From contig OZ020491.1 of assembly GCA_963971405.1 (NCBI GenBank), positions 23,492,855-23,556,854 on the forward strand: 64,000 nucleotides of DNA, written 5' to 3'. Made by a program: the position numbers and the translations under genes. Source of the DNA: Psococerastis gibbosa (taxonomy: Eukaryota; Arthropoda; Insecta; Psocodea; Psocidae). Position 1 is the stretch's first letter; each line of letters starts with the position of its first letter. The notes under the pieces are model-generated. The model made no database searches and was not told the origin of the DNA. It saw only the letters and a list, made by a program, of their open reading frames with translations. Shown one piece after another: positions 12,301-27,300 of the stretch.

Positions 12301-15300
12301 TTTACAAACAAAAAAAAAACGCGTCGATTTCATGTTAACTTAACACCTCAAATAGTAGTAGTTTTGAATGCGAAACATTTACCAGCTACTTACTAATTTC
12401 ATGCTCTCCGATAAATCCATTTGGGCAGACTTCCTCCGTTGATTCTCCATAAAAGTGTTTCATCTTTCAGACGTAAACGAGTGTACACAAAAGGGAGCCT
12501 GTGGCGCCGGAGCTCTTTGCGTCAACGAACCTGGCGGCCATGCCTGTCACTGTCCAGAAGGAACGATACCTGCTCCCGACCCGCAGACCCGGTGTGTCGG
12601 TATAGTCACGTGCAAGAAGAACGCGGACTGTCCTGGGAACGCCATTTGTGACTCACAACACCGCTGTCTCTGTCCGGAGCCCAATGTTGGAAATGATTGT
12701 CGACGTAAGTTGTCATTTTGGGGTACCTAAAGAATAAAGCAGTTTTTATGAAACTTGGCTTTCTCCCTGCGGATTTTTAATTAGTAGAATTAACTTACCT
12801 CACCCCGTGATGATACAGCCCATGTATTGGCCTGCTCCACAACAGCGCTCCTATCCGCCCGATGCCAGTCACGGACGGCAGCTCCTCTTAGATTCCTCTT
12901 GACGTCGTCTTGCCGTCGTAGCCTCGGTCTGCCCACCTTTCTTCTACCCTGAGTTGCCGTTTGCAGTACCACTTCTCCCAATCATCTGACACGAACTTTC
13001 TTGACCTCAGCAATAAATTATAGGCTTCTCATATATAGGACAAACAGCTCAGCATTCCCGCAAATGCACTACTGTCCCTTTTCGCACGCTGGGCCATAAA
13101 TTCTGCGAAGAATCGTGTCCTCCCAAGACAGTCAACACGGGAACATTAAGCATGAAAGTAAAGAAACAATTGTTTGTTTCAGATCCATGCGAAACTGTGG
13201 TGTGTGGCCCGAATTCTCAGTGTCTCCTCGTGAACAACGAGGCGAAGTGTCTGTGCAGTCCAGGATATACGGGCACCGCCACTGGTTGTGTCGACATCAA
13301 CGAATGCGCCGCGAACCCATGCCCTAGTGGGGCTGTTTGCAATAACGAACCTGGGAGCTACACCTGCCAATGTCCAGGTACGTGGTAAAGACAGAAAGAA
13401 AGGAAAGAAAAAGGGGTATGCCACCAAAAATCAGACAAATTAAATATAGGAGTGATATTAATCACTTAACTCAACCTTAGAACCCTAAATTTAAAAAGAA
13501 ATCTGCATTAATTTTCAAAATAAAAAATACTGTAAATTAATATAAGAATATAAATAAAGAAGGCACAGCAATTCTTTCACCAGGACTCCATGGTACCTAC
13601 TCCTGTGGTATTGGCTCTAACTCTAGGTTGCTGAAGTTCATTCCAATGAGGACTGACCTTAAAATATTTTTTAGTTTCTTCCTGACCCGCCCGCTCTTGA
13701 CATTTCAGCCTTGTGGCACCACTCGTGCCAGTTGAGTATTGAGATATGCCAATGTTTTTTATGGTTCTTTGCCGCTCTCTCAACATCCCTTAGGGCTTGG
13801 TAGTGATAGAGAACCGTCAATGCGTCCGGATGTGCAGAGCAGGCTTTGGTTCGATCCGGTAAAACCGATTCGGTTTAGGTGGGCCTGGAGGTAGCCTTGC
13901 TCCGTTCTGCATCTGCAGGCACAATATATCTAATATCGTTGACTGCGTTTTTAACCTATTTATTTCTGTTCAGGCGGCTTTTCTGGAGATGCGTACCGAG
14001 GGGGTTGCATTGAAAAAGGCCTGCCGTTCACCTGCAGCTCTGAGAAACCTTGTCCCCTTGGCGAAACATGCGTACGAGATGATTTTGTGGGCGAGAATGT
14101 TTGCATTTGTGCTAGAGGCTACGCGAGAGATCTGCAGACAGGAAAATGTCGAGATATTGACGAATGTACGGAGCTGCGTGAAAAGGCAGCCTGCGGTCTC
14201 AATGCCATTTGCAAGAATATGCCGGGAAGTTATGACTGTCAGTGCCCGCCTGGATTCAACGGAAATCCGTTTTCTCTATGTGAAGGTATTGTAGTAGCCT
14301 ATTAATTATTAATCACTGTTGTTTTTTTATTAATTATTATTTATTCATTATTAAGATTGTTAGGCTTAGAATTTTTAGTGGCATAATTTGTCCCCATATC
14401 GGAGCTGCTCAAAAACATTTTCTTCTTTTTCATGCTTCGGAGGGCATGTAAAGCAGGCTGTCTCATGCCTCCCTAGTTGAGTATAAAAGAGAGCTTTATA
14501 CCTAGCCCTAAATCCTCTAGTTTGCCTTATTAGTGGAAGAAAAAATCATTAAATATTTATTTTTTGTCATGTCAACTCTTACTACGTTTCCTGAAACTTC
14601 AATGCGGCTTTTCTTTTGGTTTCTAGAATGCAACACGCTTGAATGCCAGTGCCAGCCGCCATATCACCTAGTCGACGGCAACTGTATCCTATCCGGCTGC
14701 GGCAAGAACGGCAAATGCCCAGGTGGCGCCGAGTGTATCACAATCACAGGAGGAGTCAGCTACTGCGCATGCCCGAAAGGTTTCAAGCCAACCGCCAGCG
14801 GAGGCTGTGAAGATATCAACGAATGCCGCGAGAACAGACACGCATGTGGTTACGGGGCGGAATGTACCAATTTGAAAGGCAGCCATAAGTGTACTTGTCC
14901 GAAGGGACTTTCTGGTGATGCTTATTTGGGTGTTTGTTCGCCTGATCAAGTTCGCTGCGTTGCTGACACGGATTGTCTGGCTAATGAGAAGTGTGTTCAA
15001 CCGGGCGAATGCATTTGCCCGTTGCCGTACTTCCAGGATATGTACGATGGAAATAAATGCAAAAGTGAGTACAATACGTTTGCAATTTTAGCCAACGGCC
15101 TTACCAACTTGAATCCACGAGAACAGAGCGTGTTTCAAACTGCGACAAACTTAATAGTTTTCACAGACAGCGTTGGCAGGGGAACATGGTGGGACATGAT
15201 AACGCGCTGAGACTATACCAGTCTACGTGCGTGGTGAGTCCTTGTCCCTTCCGAACTAATCGTGTGACTTAATTATGTTTCCCAAGTGGTTCGGAATTCA

Positions 15301-18300
15301 CTACAATCAGGAGGTTCACCCCGTCAGTCAACTTCTCCCCGAGGTGAAAGAGTCTGCCCTTAGGGTGCCTCATGTTAATAAACAAACTCACTGATCCCGT
15401 GAGACTGACAGGGTTGCATAAAGCAGAAAATGCTGAAAGCAGGCATTAGAGAAAAAAAAAATAGAATTGGACCCTCAGAAAGCATCCAGAAACCTAGCCC
15501 ATATACCACCTTACTTACTGAGATCATTAAATAACTCAAGATTCGTTGACGAAACATAACTGCTATCTAAATTCCTACAAAAAATACGCCATGGCACAAC
15601 AACCCAATGAGGGTTCAGGTATAAGGAATGGTGGAGGACCCACTTACTTGACCACTGCTCTATTTGGGATGTTGTGGTTAGCAACACGCCGCAGCCGCGT
15701 TTTCACTAGCCACTGAGGATAAGGTACCCATGTCTGGCCGATGATTTTTCCATTTATGTCGAGTCTCAAACCGTGATCTTCCGTTTCACATCGAATTATT
15801 TCACTTAAATGTCTAACTTTTGTTTTAGGTCCATGTGAACGGTTCCCTTGTGGAATCAACGCTCAATGTACACCTAGCGATCCTCCTAAATGTATGTGCG
15901 AACCTGGTTACCATGGTGATCCATACTTGGGATGTGTTGACATTGATGAGTGCGCCTCTGAACCATGCGCGTATGGAGCTCATTGCATTAACGAACGAGG
16001 AGGTCATAAGTGCGTTTGCCCGCAAGGATGGACTGGAGATGCGTACAGATCTGGATGTAAGTACCTGCTTCTTATAATACTTAAGCATTTTCAGCTAATG
16101 CGCAACTCGTCATCTTGTCTCGTTCGTGCTTGCTAGCTGGAGGTGCCTGATGAAGTTGGCATCTTAATTTTTATTTTTTACTTAAAGTTGGTGTCTACCG
16201 TTCCTTTTTCAATGGAAGTCATTGCACCTAGTAAAAATAAAATAACCAAGTGTTTTTTTGTTCGTTTAGGCGTTACTGAAGAATCAACCAGAGCCGAATG
16301 TGTCCGAAACACTGACTGCGCCGATCAACTTACTTGTGTCGCTGGCACCTGCGTTAACCCATGCACAACTGTTCCTTGTGGACCGAACGCGTATTGTGAA
16401 CCCGACAACAATCATAGAGCCTGGTGCAAGTGTAAAGTGGGATACGCTGAGGGGCTCAACGGTGAATGCGTCTCACGTAAGTCTTCTGCTTACCTGTTAT
16501 CCAACCATTGCAGTCTCCTTCTTGCTACTCTCTCCACTAATGGTTTCGTGACATCAAACTCTCTTTTATTCACTTCATTCTTAGATCTTTTTCCACCTAG
16601 TCCTCTGAAAATATCATATTTACAGTATAGCCATTTATAACGTTTTAGATCTCTCAAGACGTAGTATTGACAATACCATTAAGTTCTGTCGTTTTCCTAT
16701 TGTACTACATTTTATTCGTTCCTGTTTCCTGAATGACAATATCTTATGTCCTATTTGATTGTTTTCGAACAGAATGTGATGGCGTGTATTGCGGACATGG
16801 AGCTCAATGTATCGTAACAGCAAATGGACCAACTTGTAAATGCGTCGAAGGTTTTATCGGAAATCCTTTCCCTGGCGGAGATTGCTTGCCAGACGTCTGC
16901 TCCGCTGCTAACCCATGCTCAGAGCCTTTCATCTGTATTGGAGGCCGCTGCAAAGAGAGATGCGAAGGTGTCGTATGCGGTGTTGGAGCTATCTGCGATA
17001 AGAATACCAATAAATGCGTCTGTGAATCGTTCTTCGTGGGAAATCCGGATTTAATTTGTATGCCACGTAAGTTGAAAACTACTAATATACTTACTTAATA
17101 TACATTGCCCTCCCTTGACAAGTTAGTCATTAATAGTGAAAAGTCGACCGGCTCGCGGGATATCTTCCAGGTCCTGAGAAGGGTTGGTAATTCGCATTGC
17201 CGGCGAATCGCTGTTGCTCTTTTTTTCGTAACCCAGGGAACAGATGACACCATATCCTTCAAAGATGCCCGAACCTTGTCCTTTAACAGTGGAAAACTTC
17301 TTTGGTTCAGTTCTTGTAATTGATCCTGGGATGGAGGGTGTGATGGTCTTGAGTGAATGATGTTTGTTGATGTTTTTTATGTTTCCTGTTGAATCAATAT
17401 AAGAGCTTATTATCAGGCTATTGGATATCTTAGGAATCACAAGCCAATGAATAAACTTATTCATAGTACACAATTTTTGTGTCGTCGACTTCTGTAAGTT
17501 ACTCTGTGACTATTATTGTAAAATACAATAACTCTGTATTCTTTACATTCTAGCTATTCATGCTCCAAGCTGCGAGCCTGGTTGCGGTCAGAACGCCCAC
17601 TGCGAATATGGATTAAGCAATCAGTGTGTTTGCAACCCAGGAACTGTCGGTAACCCCTACATCAGTTGTAGTATACAGAAAAAGATGACTTGCGATGATG
17701 CTGCTTGTGGCTTAGGTGCTGAATGTCGAGACCTTGGAAACAAGGTCGAGTGCCTCTGCCTGCCTGGATACGAAGGCAATGCCTACGTACAGTGTCATGG
17801 TAAGTTACACTAAAAGGAAAAAATATTTAGTATGGTTAATGAAGATGGTATAAATATTTTATGTAGGCTATTAGTTAATGGAGGCAATGGTGAATTGTGA
17901 TTTGAAGTTGTACTTCATGTGGAGAAGAGCTTCTTGTGATAGGATACACCACTGTGCCCAGTCCAATTATAATTCCCAAAGACGCTCTAAGAATCCACTG
18001 TAACCTAAAGTGTATTTAAAGTCCGACTTATAGTTGACCAATTGTTCTATTTCATTGCAGATATCGACGAATGTACCGGATATGCTTGTGGAGCTGGTGC
18101 TGTTTGCATAAATTCACCAGGACGTTACGATTGCCGTTGCAAGGAAGGTTACGCTGGAAATCCATTTACTATGTGTTCCGAAATCGAGAAAGGAATTTGC
18201 ACAAACCCAACCAACTGCCGCTGTGGAAGCAAACTTCAATGCCCCAGCGGCTTCAAATGCGAGCGAGGACGGTGCAAAGATGTCTGCGAAGGTGTCAAAT

Positions 18301-21300
18301 GTGGACCTAGGGCTGCTTGCTCTAACAAGAAGTGCGTTTGTCCACCAGGAACTTATGGCAACCCTAATGACTTTAAGATTGGCTGTAAAGTACAAGGTCA
18401 GTGTGACAACGACCTGGACTGCCAAGACAATGAAATCTGCTTTCAGTTCGGAAGAGGTGTGCGGAAATGTGTGGATGGATGCGCTAAATTACAATGTGGA
18501 CCCAATGCTCTTTGTGTCACCGACGCTCACAGATCGTCCTGTATTTGCTCTGATGGCTTCGAAGGTACTCCAAGCGATTTGGTAATTGGGTGCAGGCCTT
18601 TAAGGCTCGCTCCAAAGGGTGAATGCTCCGGTAACCATGACTGTCCAACTGGTCTAATTTGCGCTGTATCCCTTGATGGACTGCAAGCCTGCGTGAACCC
18701 CTGCAATACCGTCGCTTGTGGAAATAACGAAGTATGTAGCGTCGACTATAATGGACACCCAGTGTGCAACTGTAAGGATAAATTTGTCTGGAACCCTATT
18801 AAATCGGCATGCGAAAAACCGTCGATTCCTGATTGCACAAAGAACGAAGACTGTCCGCTAGTCGCCGCATGCAGACCTGACGCTTTGGGCGTGTTGAAGT
18901 GCACGTCAGCCTGCCAAGACTTTACTTGCCCGCAGAATTCCATTTGCGTTAGTAATGCTCATCGCGGGGAGTGTCAATGTACGCCTGGCTTTACTGGAAA
19001 TTCAAATGATAGAAACGGCTGCCGACCTGTGACCAAAGACCAATGCCAGACGGATGCCCAGTGTGCTGAATCTGAGACCTGTAGGTCAGAGCCTGGCACT
19101 GGTATTTTGAAGTGCCGACCCGCTTGCGAAACTGTTATCTGCGGGCCTGAAGCCGTTTGTGTGGTCAACAACCATGTACCTAGGTGTACTTGCCCACCTG
19201 GGCCCTACGCCGGCGACCCTTACGACTCGTCTTCTGGTTGTAAAACCGTCCCCTGCGTCTACAACATCGACTGTCCAGGCCACCAATTATGCAACAGACT
19301 TACCCACACTTGCCACGACGTCTGCGAAGAAGAGTCATGCGGAAGCAATGCTGTCTGTATCGCTGAATCGCACAGAGCTGTATGTCAGTGCCCGCCCGGC
19401 TACCGGCCGAATCCTCTGCCAGAAGTTGAATGCGTACCATCAGAACTTTGCAATCCGAGCCCATGCCATCCAACTGCTATTTGCGAGGGCTCTTCTTCTG
19501 GGCACGTCTGTAAATGTCCACCTGGAAACGTTGGAGATCCGTATGCGAATGGTTGCCGTCCGAAAGGAAACTGCCCTCGAGGTGATGAAGACTGTCCGCC
19601 TCAGTCGGTTTGCCTTGAAAATCGCTGCGTCAACCCATGCGATGGCCACTGTGGTCCCAATGCTCTTTGCCAAATTGTTGACAGAAAACCAGTTTGCTCA
19701 TGCCCGTCAAAATTCAAAGCGGCCATTGGAGGACCATCAAACGGATGCCAACGAGAATCAGTTGTTTGCACCGCTGACATCGACTGTAATGGAGGTGTTT
19801 GCATCTCTGGCCAATGCAAAGGTACTTGTTATGTCTCTCTTGCATGCAGTTCTAGGCTAATGTTTGGTAAAATGAAGGCAGGCATACGTCTATAGCTGAA
19901 CGACTTTGGCCTGGTCTTCGGTCCTATATACTTCCCAGATTATTGCACATACTCTTTTAGTTTTAAATAGTTTAAAAATAAGTCAGCAGAGAAAGTAACA
20001 CATGAAAGAAGATGCCGTAGAGCGTTTTAAATACTCATCGTTCGGTAGTTAGTCCGGCATATTCATTTTCTACCGTAATATTTATGTGTGCTCTTTTAAA
20101 TTAGGAAAAAAATCTATATTTTCCCGATCGTCTATATACGGCATAGGGTAATTACAATTTTTAACACAACACGGTATTTTTCTTGCAGTGGCCTGCAGAA
20201 ACGCTGTTGACTGCTCTGTTGGAGAAAAATGCGTCTATGGAACATGTGTCCTACCCTGTGCTAGTCATTCCCAATGCCAATCAGAACAAGCTTGTGTAAA
20301 TGGAGTTTGCACGATCGGCTGCCGAAGCAACAAAAACTGCGCCACCAATCAAGCCTGCATATCGAACAAATGTCAAGATCCTTGCCTCAGCGACGGTGCC
20401 TGTGGACCTAACGCAATCTGCAACTGCGAAGGCCACAGCACAGTTTGCTCCTGTCCTCCAGGCTTCCAAGGCACTCCGGAACCGCAACAAGGCTGCGTAC
20501 GTGTGCCTGTACCTTGCGCGTCAACTGTACAATGTGGTGCTGGTCAGAAATGTTCGTCAGGCTTGTGTGTTGTACCTTGCTCAGGTGCCAAAGAATGCGC
20601 TATTGGAGAACGCTGCTCTGATTCTACCTGCCTGAAGATTTGTCACTCAGATGGCAATTGTTTGGTTGGAGAGGTTTGCTCAGGTGGCCTGTGTAGACCT
20701 GGATGTACTACGGATACAGACTGCGGGCCGGGACAGGCATGCTACAAAAATAAGTGCAGGTAATATTGATAACCTATCAATTCTATATACTTACTTTACT
20801 TTAACTTTGTTCTACCCACGGGGTCGGCGGCATGGATTTCCTACGTGTTCTGGTCATGTATGTATTCTGGCGACAAAAGAAGGGTCTTCGGTCCTCCCTG
20901 AATTTTGTTTCTTAAGGCATCCTTGGACGTCCTAAAGGTGTGGTGCCCTCCACGGAATGGTGAATAGTCACTCACACGTTATAGCAGGTGTGGAATTCTG
21001 CTTTGTATTTTATTATTATTTTTCTAAATATTCAATTGACATTGTTTTCATTGAGAAAGAGATGCACAAATGCCATTTCGCTTTAGCAAAATTCCAGTAC
21101 CTCCTCGTATTCAACGTAGGTATTCGTGGTTTTGTTTCAGATGCGGAGCTGGATTTATTTCCACCAACGAAGGCTGCGCCGACATCAACGAATGCAAAGA
21201 GAACCCATGTCATCATAACGCACTATGTTCCAACGTGCCCGGCTCCTACAAATGTCTGTGCCCGCCAGGAACCGTCGGTGATCCCTTCTCCGACCCTGGC

Positions 21301-24300
21301 TGCATTCTCCCCAACCAATGTACACAAGACACCGATTGTCTGGATAGTTTATCATGCCTACGTGGCAAATGTACGGACACTTGCTTGATTAATAAGAACG
21401 CCTGTGGACCCAACGCCGTATGCAACGTATTCGAGCATCGCCCAACTTGTTCCTGCCCGGCTGGGTTCCTTGGAGATCCTACAGACGCCCGAGTTGGTTG
21501 CTTCCGCGTTGAGTGTGTAGCTGACGAGGAATGCCCGGGTGATAAGTATTGCGACAAAGAATACAACAGGTGTCTTAACCCTTGCGACCATGTCAACTGT
21601 GGAAAGGGAACGTGCCAAGCTATCGACCATCAAGGTAGCTGTTCTTGCTTCCAAGGCTACGCTTTTGTCAACGGTAAATGCACTGATATCAACGAGTGTC
21701 TAACGAAGCCTTGCCACAAATCGGCTGTGTGCCAAAACACACCCGGAAGCTACACTTGTACCTGCGCTGAAGGTCTCATTGGAGATCCTATTAAGACTGG
21801 CTGCCGTAAACCTGGCGATTGCTTCACGGACTCGGACTGTCCTGCATCTGCTGCTTGCATTAACAGCAGGTGTACCAACCCTTGCAATGTACCTGGAGCC
21901 TGCGGACGAAATGCTGAGTGTACACCCTCGGCGCATACTGCCATCTGTAAATGTCCTGCTCAAACTCGAGGAGACCCAAAGAAGGATTGTATTCGACTGC
22001 AATGCGCTGATAGTAACGACTGTGCCAACAACAAGGCTTGCGTGGAAGGCCGCTGTATGAACCCCTGCTCACTTCCCAATGTCTGTGGTCTTCGGGCCCA
22101 GTGTACTCCGAACAACCACGTCGCTGTTTGTACCTGCGATGCTGGGTCAACTGGTGATCCGCAACTGGGGTGCGTGCAAGTGCAATACTGCAGCAGCGAT
22201 AGCCAATGCTCAGCAGGAACGAAGTGTAGCAACGGTATTTGTACAGGTAAGTGCTCCACTCCGGTAGAATAGGTTAGGGGAGACCTGGTATTTAGCAGTG
22301 TGATACAGGAGAATTGGACTATAGAACGAAAGGTCGTGGTTAGAAACAGGAATAAAAAAAAAAAAATTTGCTGGTTCCACCCAATTCTAATGAGTAGCAT
22401 GACTTCATTGGGAGAACAAAACCCCGGCTGTCGGGCATGGAACTGACCACAAACCCTTAATAAAGCAGTGATTAAGAGGATCTTTTACCAGTCCTCCGGT
22501 CCAGACCTGTCGCACTACTATGGTATTTTTTCACCCTCTGAAGTCAAATAGGTTAGGTTTTTTAGATTTTTCAATTTCATTTTTTAAGCTGATGAAGCCC
22601 TAAATTGTGTAATTTCTCCATATATTCAGTAGTCGTCAGGAGGCCTCGGAGTGTCACTCTTCTCTATAAATGCTATAATCTTTTTATTTTTATTTTAGCT
22701 GAATGTCGTAGTACCAGAGACTGTATTGGGGACCAACTCTGCATCAATCAGCTCTGCCAGCCCACATGCCGCACCAACAGCAGCTGCCCAGACTTCCAAT
22801 TCTGCGAAAACGGAATCTGTGCCCAAGAACTTCGTTGCAGGTCCAACGTTGATTGCGACCAATCCTCTCAGTGCCGTCAAAACAACTACGGACAAACTGA
22901 ATGTCAAAACGCCTGCGACGGGCTTGTTTTATGTGGCAGAAATGCCGAATGCCACGCCGAAGGCCACGAACCCGTGTGCACATGCAAAAAAGGATACCAC
23001 GGCAATCCCTTGGACGACAAAATCGGCTGTCAAGCCATCGAATGCAGAAGCAATAACGACTGTTCCAATGACAAGCTTTGCGACGGCTACGTCTGCAAAA
23101 TTGCCTGTCTCGTTAAGAACCCATGTGGTCGTAATGCGGTTTGTTCCGCAGAAGGCCATAGACAGGTGTGTTATTGTGAGCCTGGCTACACTGGTAACCC
23201 CAAGGTGGGCTGTGAAGTAATGGACTTGTGTGCTGATACGCCCTGTGGACCTGGTGCTAGATGCGACAGTGCTAGAGGGTCCTTCAAGTGCTTATGTCCT
23301 ATCGGTACTGTTGGAGATCCATATAATGAGGGTTGCCGGCAGCCAGTGGAGTGCTCCAAAGATTCGGATTGCCCATCGGCTGCGCAATGTAAGAAGATTC
23401 AAGGCGTTCCTAAATGCAGAGGTAAGTTAATTTTTCTAATTGGTCTCAAGTGTGTGCCGTGTCAAGTGTTAATGCTCCACTGTTCAACGCAGTCGGGAAT
23501 AGACATGGGAGCTTCTGACACGCTTCCTCATACTTGTTTAATGTATCTATCAGCCTGATTCACGTTTTGAAGTAACTCAGCTTACGGAGAGCACTACTGC
23601 CTTGCTGTATAGAACTCTGCCATCATCATCATCACTATTCACTTCCAGTTGATGCATGAGCCTCCTGTACTCTCTCCAGCCCCACTCTTCGGAGTTCATC
23701 CTCAATCTGGTTTCTGTATTTATTCCTTAGTCGTCCTGTTCTTCGTGTTTCCTCTATTTCTCCCTCTCTCCCTCTTATCTCATGAACCTGATGTTATCCA
23801 TTAGCTTTACGTTTCCGAACCATTGCAGTCTCTTTCTCGCTATCCTTCCATCAATGGTCCTTCCACCCCTAACTCTGTTCCCATCACTTCATTTCTAATC
23901 CTATCCCTGCTTGCCCCCTGAAAGACTGTTCTGACGAACTTCACCTCAGCCACTTGCATGTTACCATTTTGTGTGTTATTCGTGCGTAGTATTGTACTTA
24001 GTATCTCCGTTAAGCAAAACATTGTGCAAATGTTTGAATGGGCCCTCCACTAGTTGAACAATATATCCTTTTCCAGATGTTTGCGAGGAAGTACTTTGTG
24101 GCCCCAACGCTGAATGCCAGGCCCGAAACCACCGTAGCAGCTGCGTATGCCGCGAAGGTTACGGTGGCAATGCCAACGATATTGCGATCGGGTGCCGGCC
24201 TCTGCCTGTACCTTGCAGAAATAACCAAGACTGCCCGCTTAATTCCTACTGCTACAGTGACACTTGCAGACGTAAGTACTCATGAAATAAACTAGAGGGC

Positions 24301-27300
24301 TGCTACTACTACTAGTACTTATAGTATGAAACTAGCTTAGCACTGAAGGTGAGTTATAAGATGACTGTGACATGGTTGTCAGCTGGCACTAGAGTGAATT
24401 CAATTTGCAAGTCTAGGGTCGTGAGTTGTCGGTGCAAAGTTAGCCTGGCGGTGAGCATAAATTCAGTTGGAATTATTTTCCATTGAAGCTTTGGAAAAAT
24501 CATGACAATAATATCCATTGGGCAATAATACTTAAAAAAAAAATCATTGTATTGCTAGCACCTGTCCCAAATGAAGGAAGATTATCTATGCTTAGCCGGC
24601 CGCCTTACCAAGTTGAATCCAGCGGACCAGAGCAGGTTCAAAGATGCAGATAACTTGGTCGTGTGCACAGTGCCGGTAGGGAAACATGGTAGGACTTGTC
24701 CTGGTCACCTCCGAACTAATCGTGTGACTTCACTGTGTTTTCCAAGTGGTTCGGAATCCACTATAATCAGGAGTTCCCCTGTCCAATGGGCCCACACGGT
24801 GGCCTGGGACTGTGTCCAACCATGCTTATTGTCATGTCAACCTTTGAAATACATTTTTATGCCTGCTTATGTACATTCACCATCCTAACATTTTTCTTGG
24901 TAACTTCCTTTCAGCATTATGCGTTTCCGATGAAGAATGTAGCCTCACTGAGCAATGTATTGGCGGACAATGTAACAATCCTTGTGACGTAAAATCGGCG
25001 TGTGGCATGAACGCGGAGTGTAGACTACAAAACCACCATAAGCAATGCACCTGTCCTACTGGATTCACTGGCAACCCAGCTCTCGAATGCGTTCGAGGTA
25101 AGTTCTAGTCTAAAATAGATCTTCCTCCTTAAAAGACAGTCTGAGGGGGAAAGTGTAAGCATCAAATAATATCTCATTGAGATACAATCCTATGTCGAAG
25201 GAATTGAAAAACTGTGGCCAATTGGTAGTGACTGCCAAGGAAGGTTGATAAAAATGCAAAGGAACATTTCTTCTAAGCATAGAATCATTGTTCTAGCTCT
25301 ACGATCGATATTATATAGGGATGTGTCGTTTTACTGTCAAATAATTAAAATGCTACTGTTACTTACTTTTACTGCGCCTTATCCTCATGACGGTAGCATC
25401 AACGTTTCCACACAGTCCTGTTCTGTGCGTCCTCGGTTGAGAGCCCCAAACTTGTCATATCTCCGGCGATCTTTCTACATAGTGTACCTTTGGGCTTCCC
25501 TGGTGGTCTGGTGGTCTGCTAAATAATTAAAATACTTAATTTTTCAGTGCCTGTATCGTGCGATTCCGACATCGATTGCAATGAAGGATACGGCTGTAGG
25601 GACAGTGTTTGCCATCCTGGCTGTCGCTCTGATGACGAATGCGCCTTTAACGAGAAATGCTTAAAAGGAAGCTGCATGTGTAAGTTTTTGTGTACCTCTT
25701 AGGGGCCGCCCATTAATCACGTGAGGTAAGGGGGGGGGGGGGTTCGACAAAAATCACGAAATATCACAAGGGGGAGGGGGGTATAGTAAGATATCACGTG
25801 TATTTATTTTTTCATCAAATGCATGATCGCATGATTACACGCATGATTACATCTTCCCTCAATATTGTTTTTATGCCAGTCAAAAACAAACAACCTGCAA
25901 CCTTTCTGTCTAGACATTTTTATCATGGTCCTTAATTTTCTACAATAGAATAAAATTAGATTATACTTTATACCTGTATTTAAAAATAATATTATAAACT
26001 TTTCTTTGTAGGTGCTAACAAATACACGTGATTTTGGGTGGGGTGGAGGGGTATTCTTAAACCTCACCACGTATCACCAAGGGAGGGGGGGGGGTGTTAA
26101 AAAAAGCTTTAAAAAAACAACGCGTGATTAATGGACGGCCCCTTTTTGAATTATTCAGTTACTTTGAGTAGGTATATAAACTTAATTCAAAATGGTTTTT
26201 ACCCGCATTACGTTACATTTATTTTCCTGGTGGCATGTTATCAACTTTGTTTCTGTTGTGACATCTGACATTTTTTATTGCACTTACGTAGAAGGCAGAT
26301 ATTCCCGGAAAGAAGTCAAGCTAACGCTTGTTGCAATGTCAATGGCAAGTATGGTCACTTGTAGTTTGTCCGGGTTGACATTGAGGACGCGAACCAGTTT
26401 GCCACCGGCCAAAATTGCACACAGAAACAGTACCAATAACATCGAAAAACCCAATGAGGTCGTTGGCAGGGCAGGGTTTAATGGGCCACTGCAAGTAGGC
26501 TTACGTTCTTAGAAACCCTATTCAAAAAATAATAACTGACATCTTCATTGTTTATAGTGACATGCCGTGTCGACAACGACTGTTTCCTGGGCCATATCTG
26601 TCTCAATAACATGTGTCTGTTTGGATGTCACGTTGACGAGGACTGCTCTGCCAGCGAAGCTTGCTTGAACAACAGGTGTACCAACCCCTGCTCTGGCAAT
26701 CCATGCGGACCGAACGCTGTCTGTAGTGTTGCCAACCAACGTGCTAGCTGCTCTTGTACGGACGGTTTTGTGCCCAGTCCTACTGCTCGAGGTAAGCGTT
26801 CTTATTCATTAGCATTGCTTATTATTAAGCTATTTTTCTTTATGTTCTTAATGTTTTAATGTCTTAATGTTTTAATGTCTTAATGTTTGTATTAAAGCCC
26901 TTTGTGGACTATTTTGAACAGCTTAAATTATAAATGTTGCGACCTTCAAACATGGGAAAATTATATCGTTACTTAGTTCAGTTGTTTTATAACCTCCGTG
27001 TAGGTAGTAAGTAGGTGTATGTATATTGGTCGACAATTTCATACAGTGAACAGTGAACCCGTAAAGGAAACCCATTTATTTAGTTTTCCGCCTTAAGTCC
27101 CAATTTTGAACTATCTTGAAAAATTGCTAAATTTGGATGCCAGTATTAGGTTTAATATCGAGACAGATCCAAAAGCTGCTCTCTATTAGTTGTAGAGGCC
27201 TCCCTATGCTACTCCCTCCAACTGAATAACAGTACTTATTTTATTCTAATAATAGCAGTATTTCTTGTGGGCACTGACGTCACTACCATAACGATAACCC

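Noticed and set aside
17123-17473. Minus-strand frame of 116 codons in an intron
   Set aside because: It does not resemble any protein family I know or the non-LTR tails seen elsewhere; it may be an old repeat but is unsupported.
26192-26512. A 106-codon frame in the intron 25680-26557
   Set aside because: No recognisable domain; it lies just after a transposon-like element and has no supporting splice sites.
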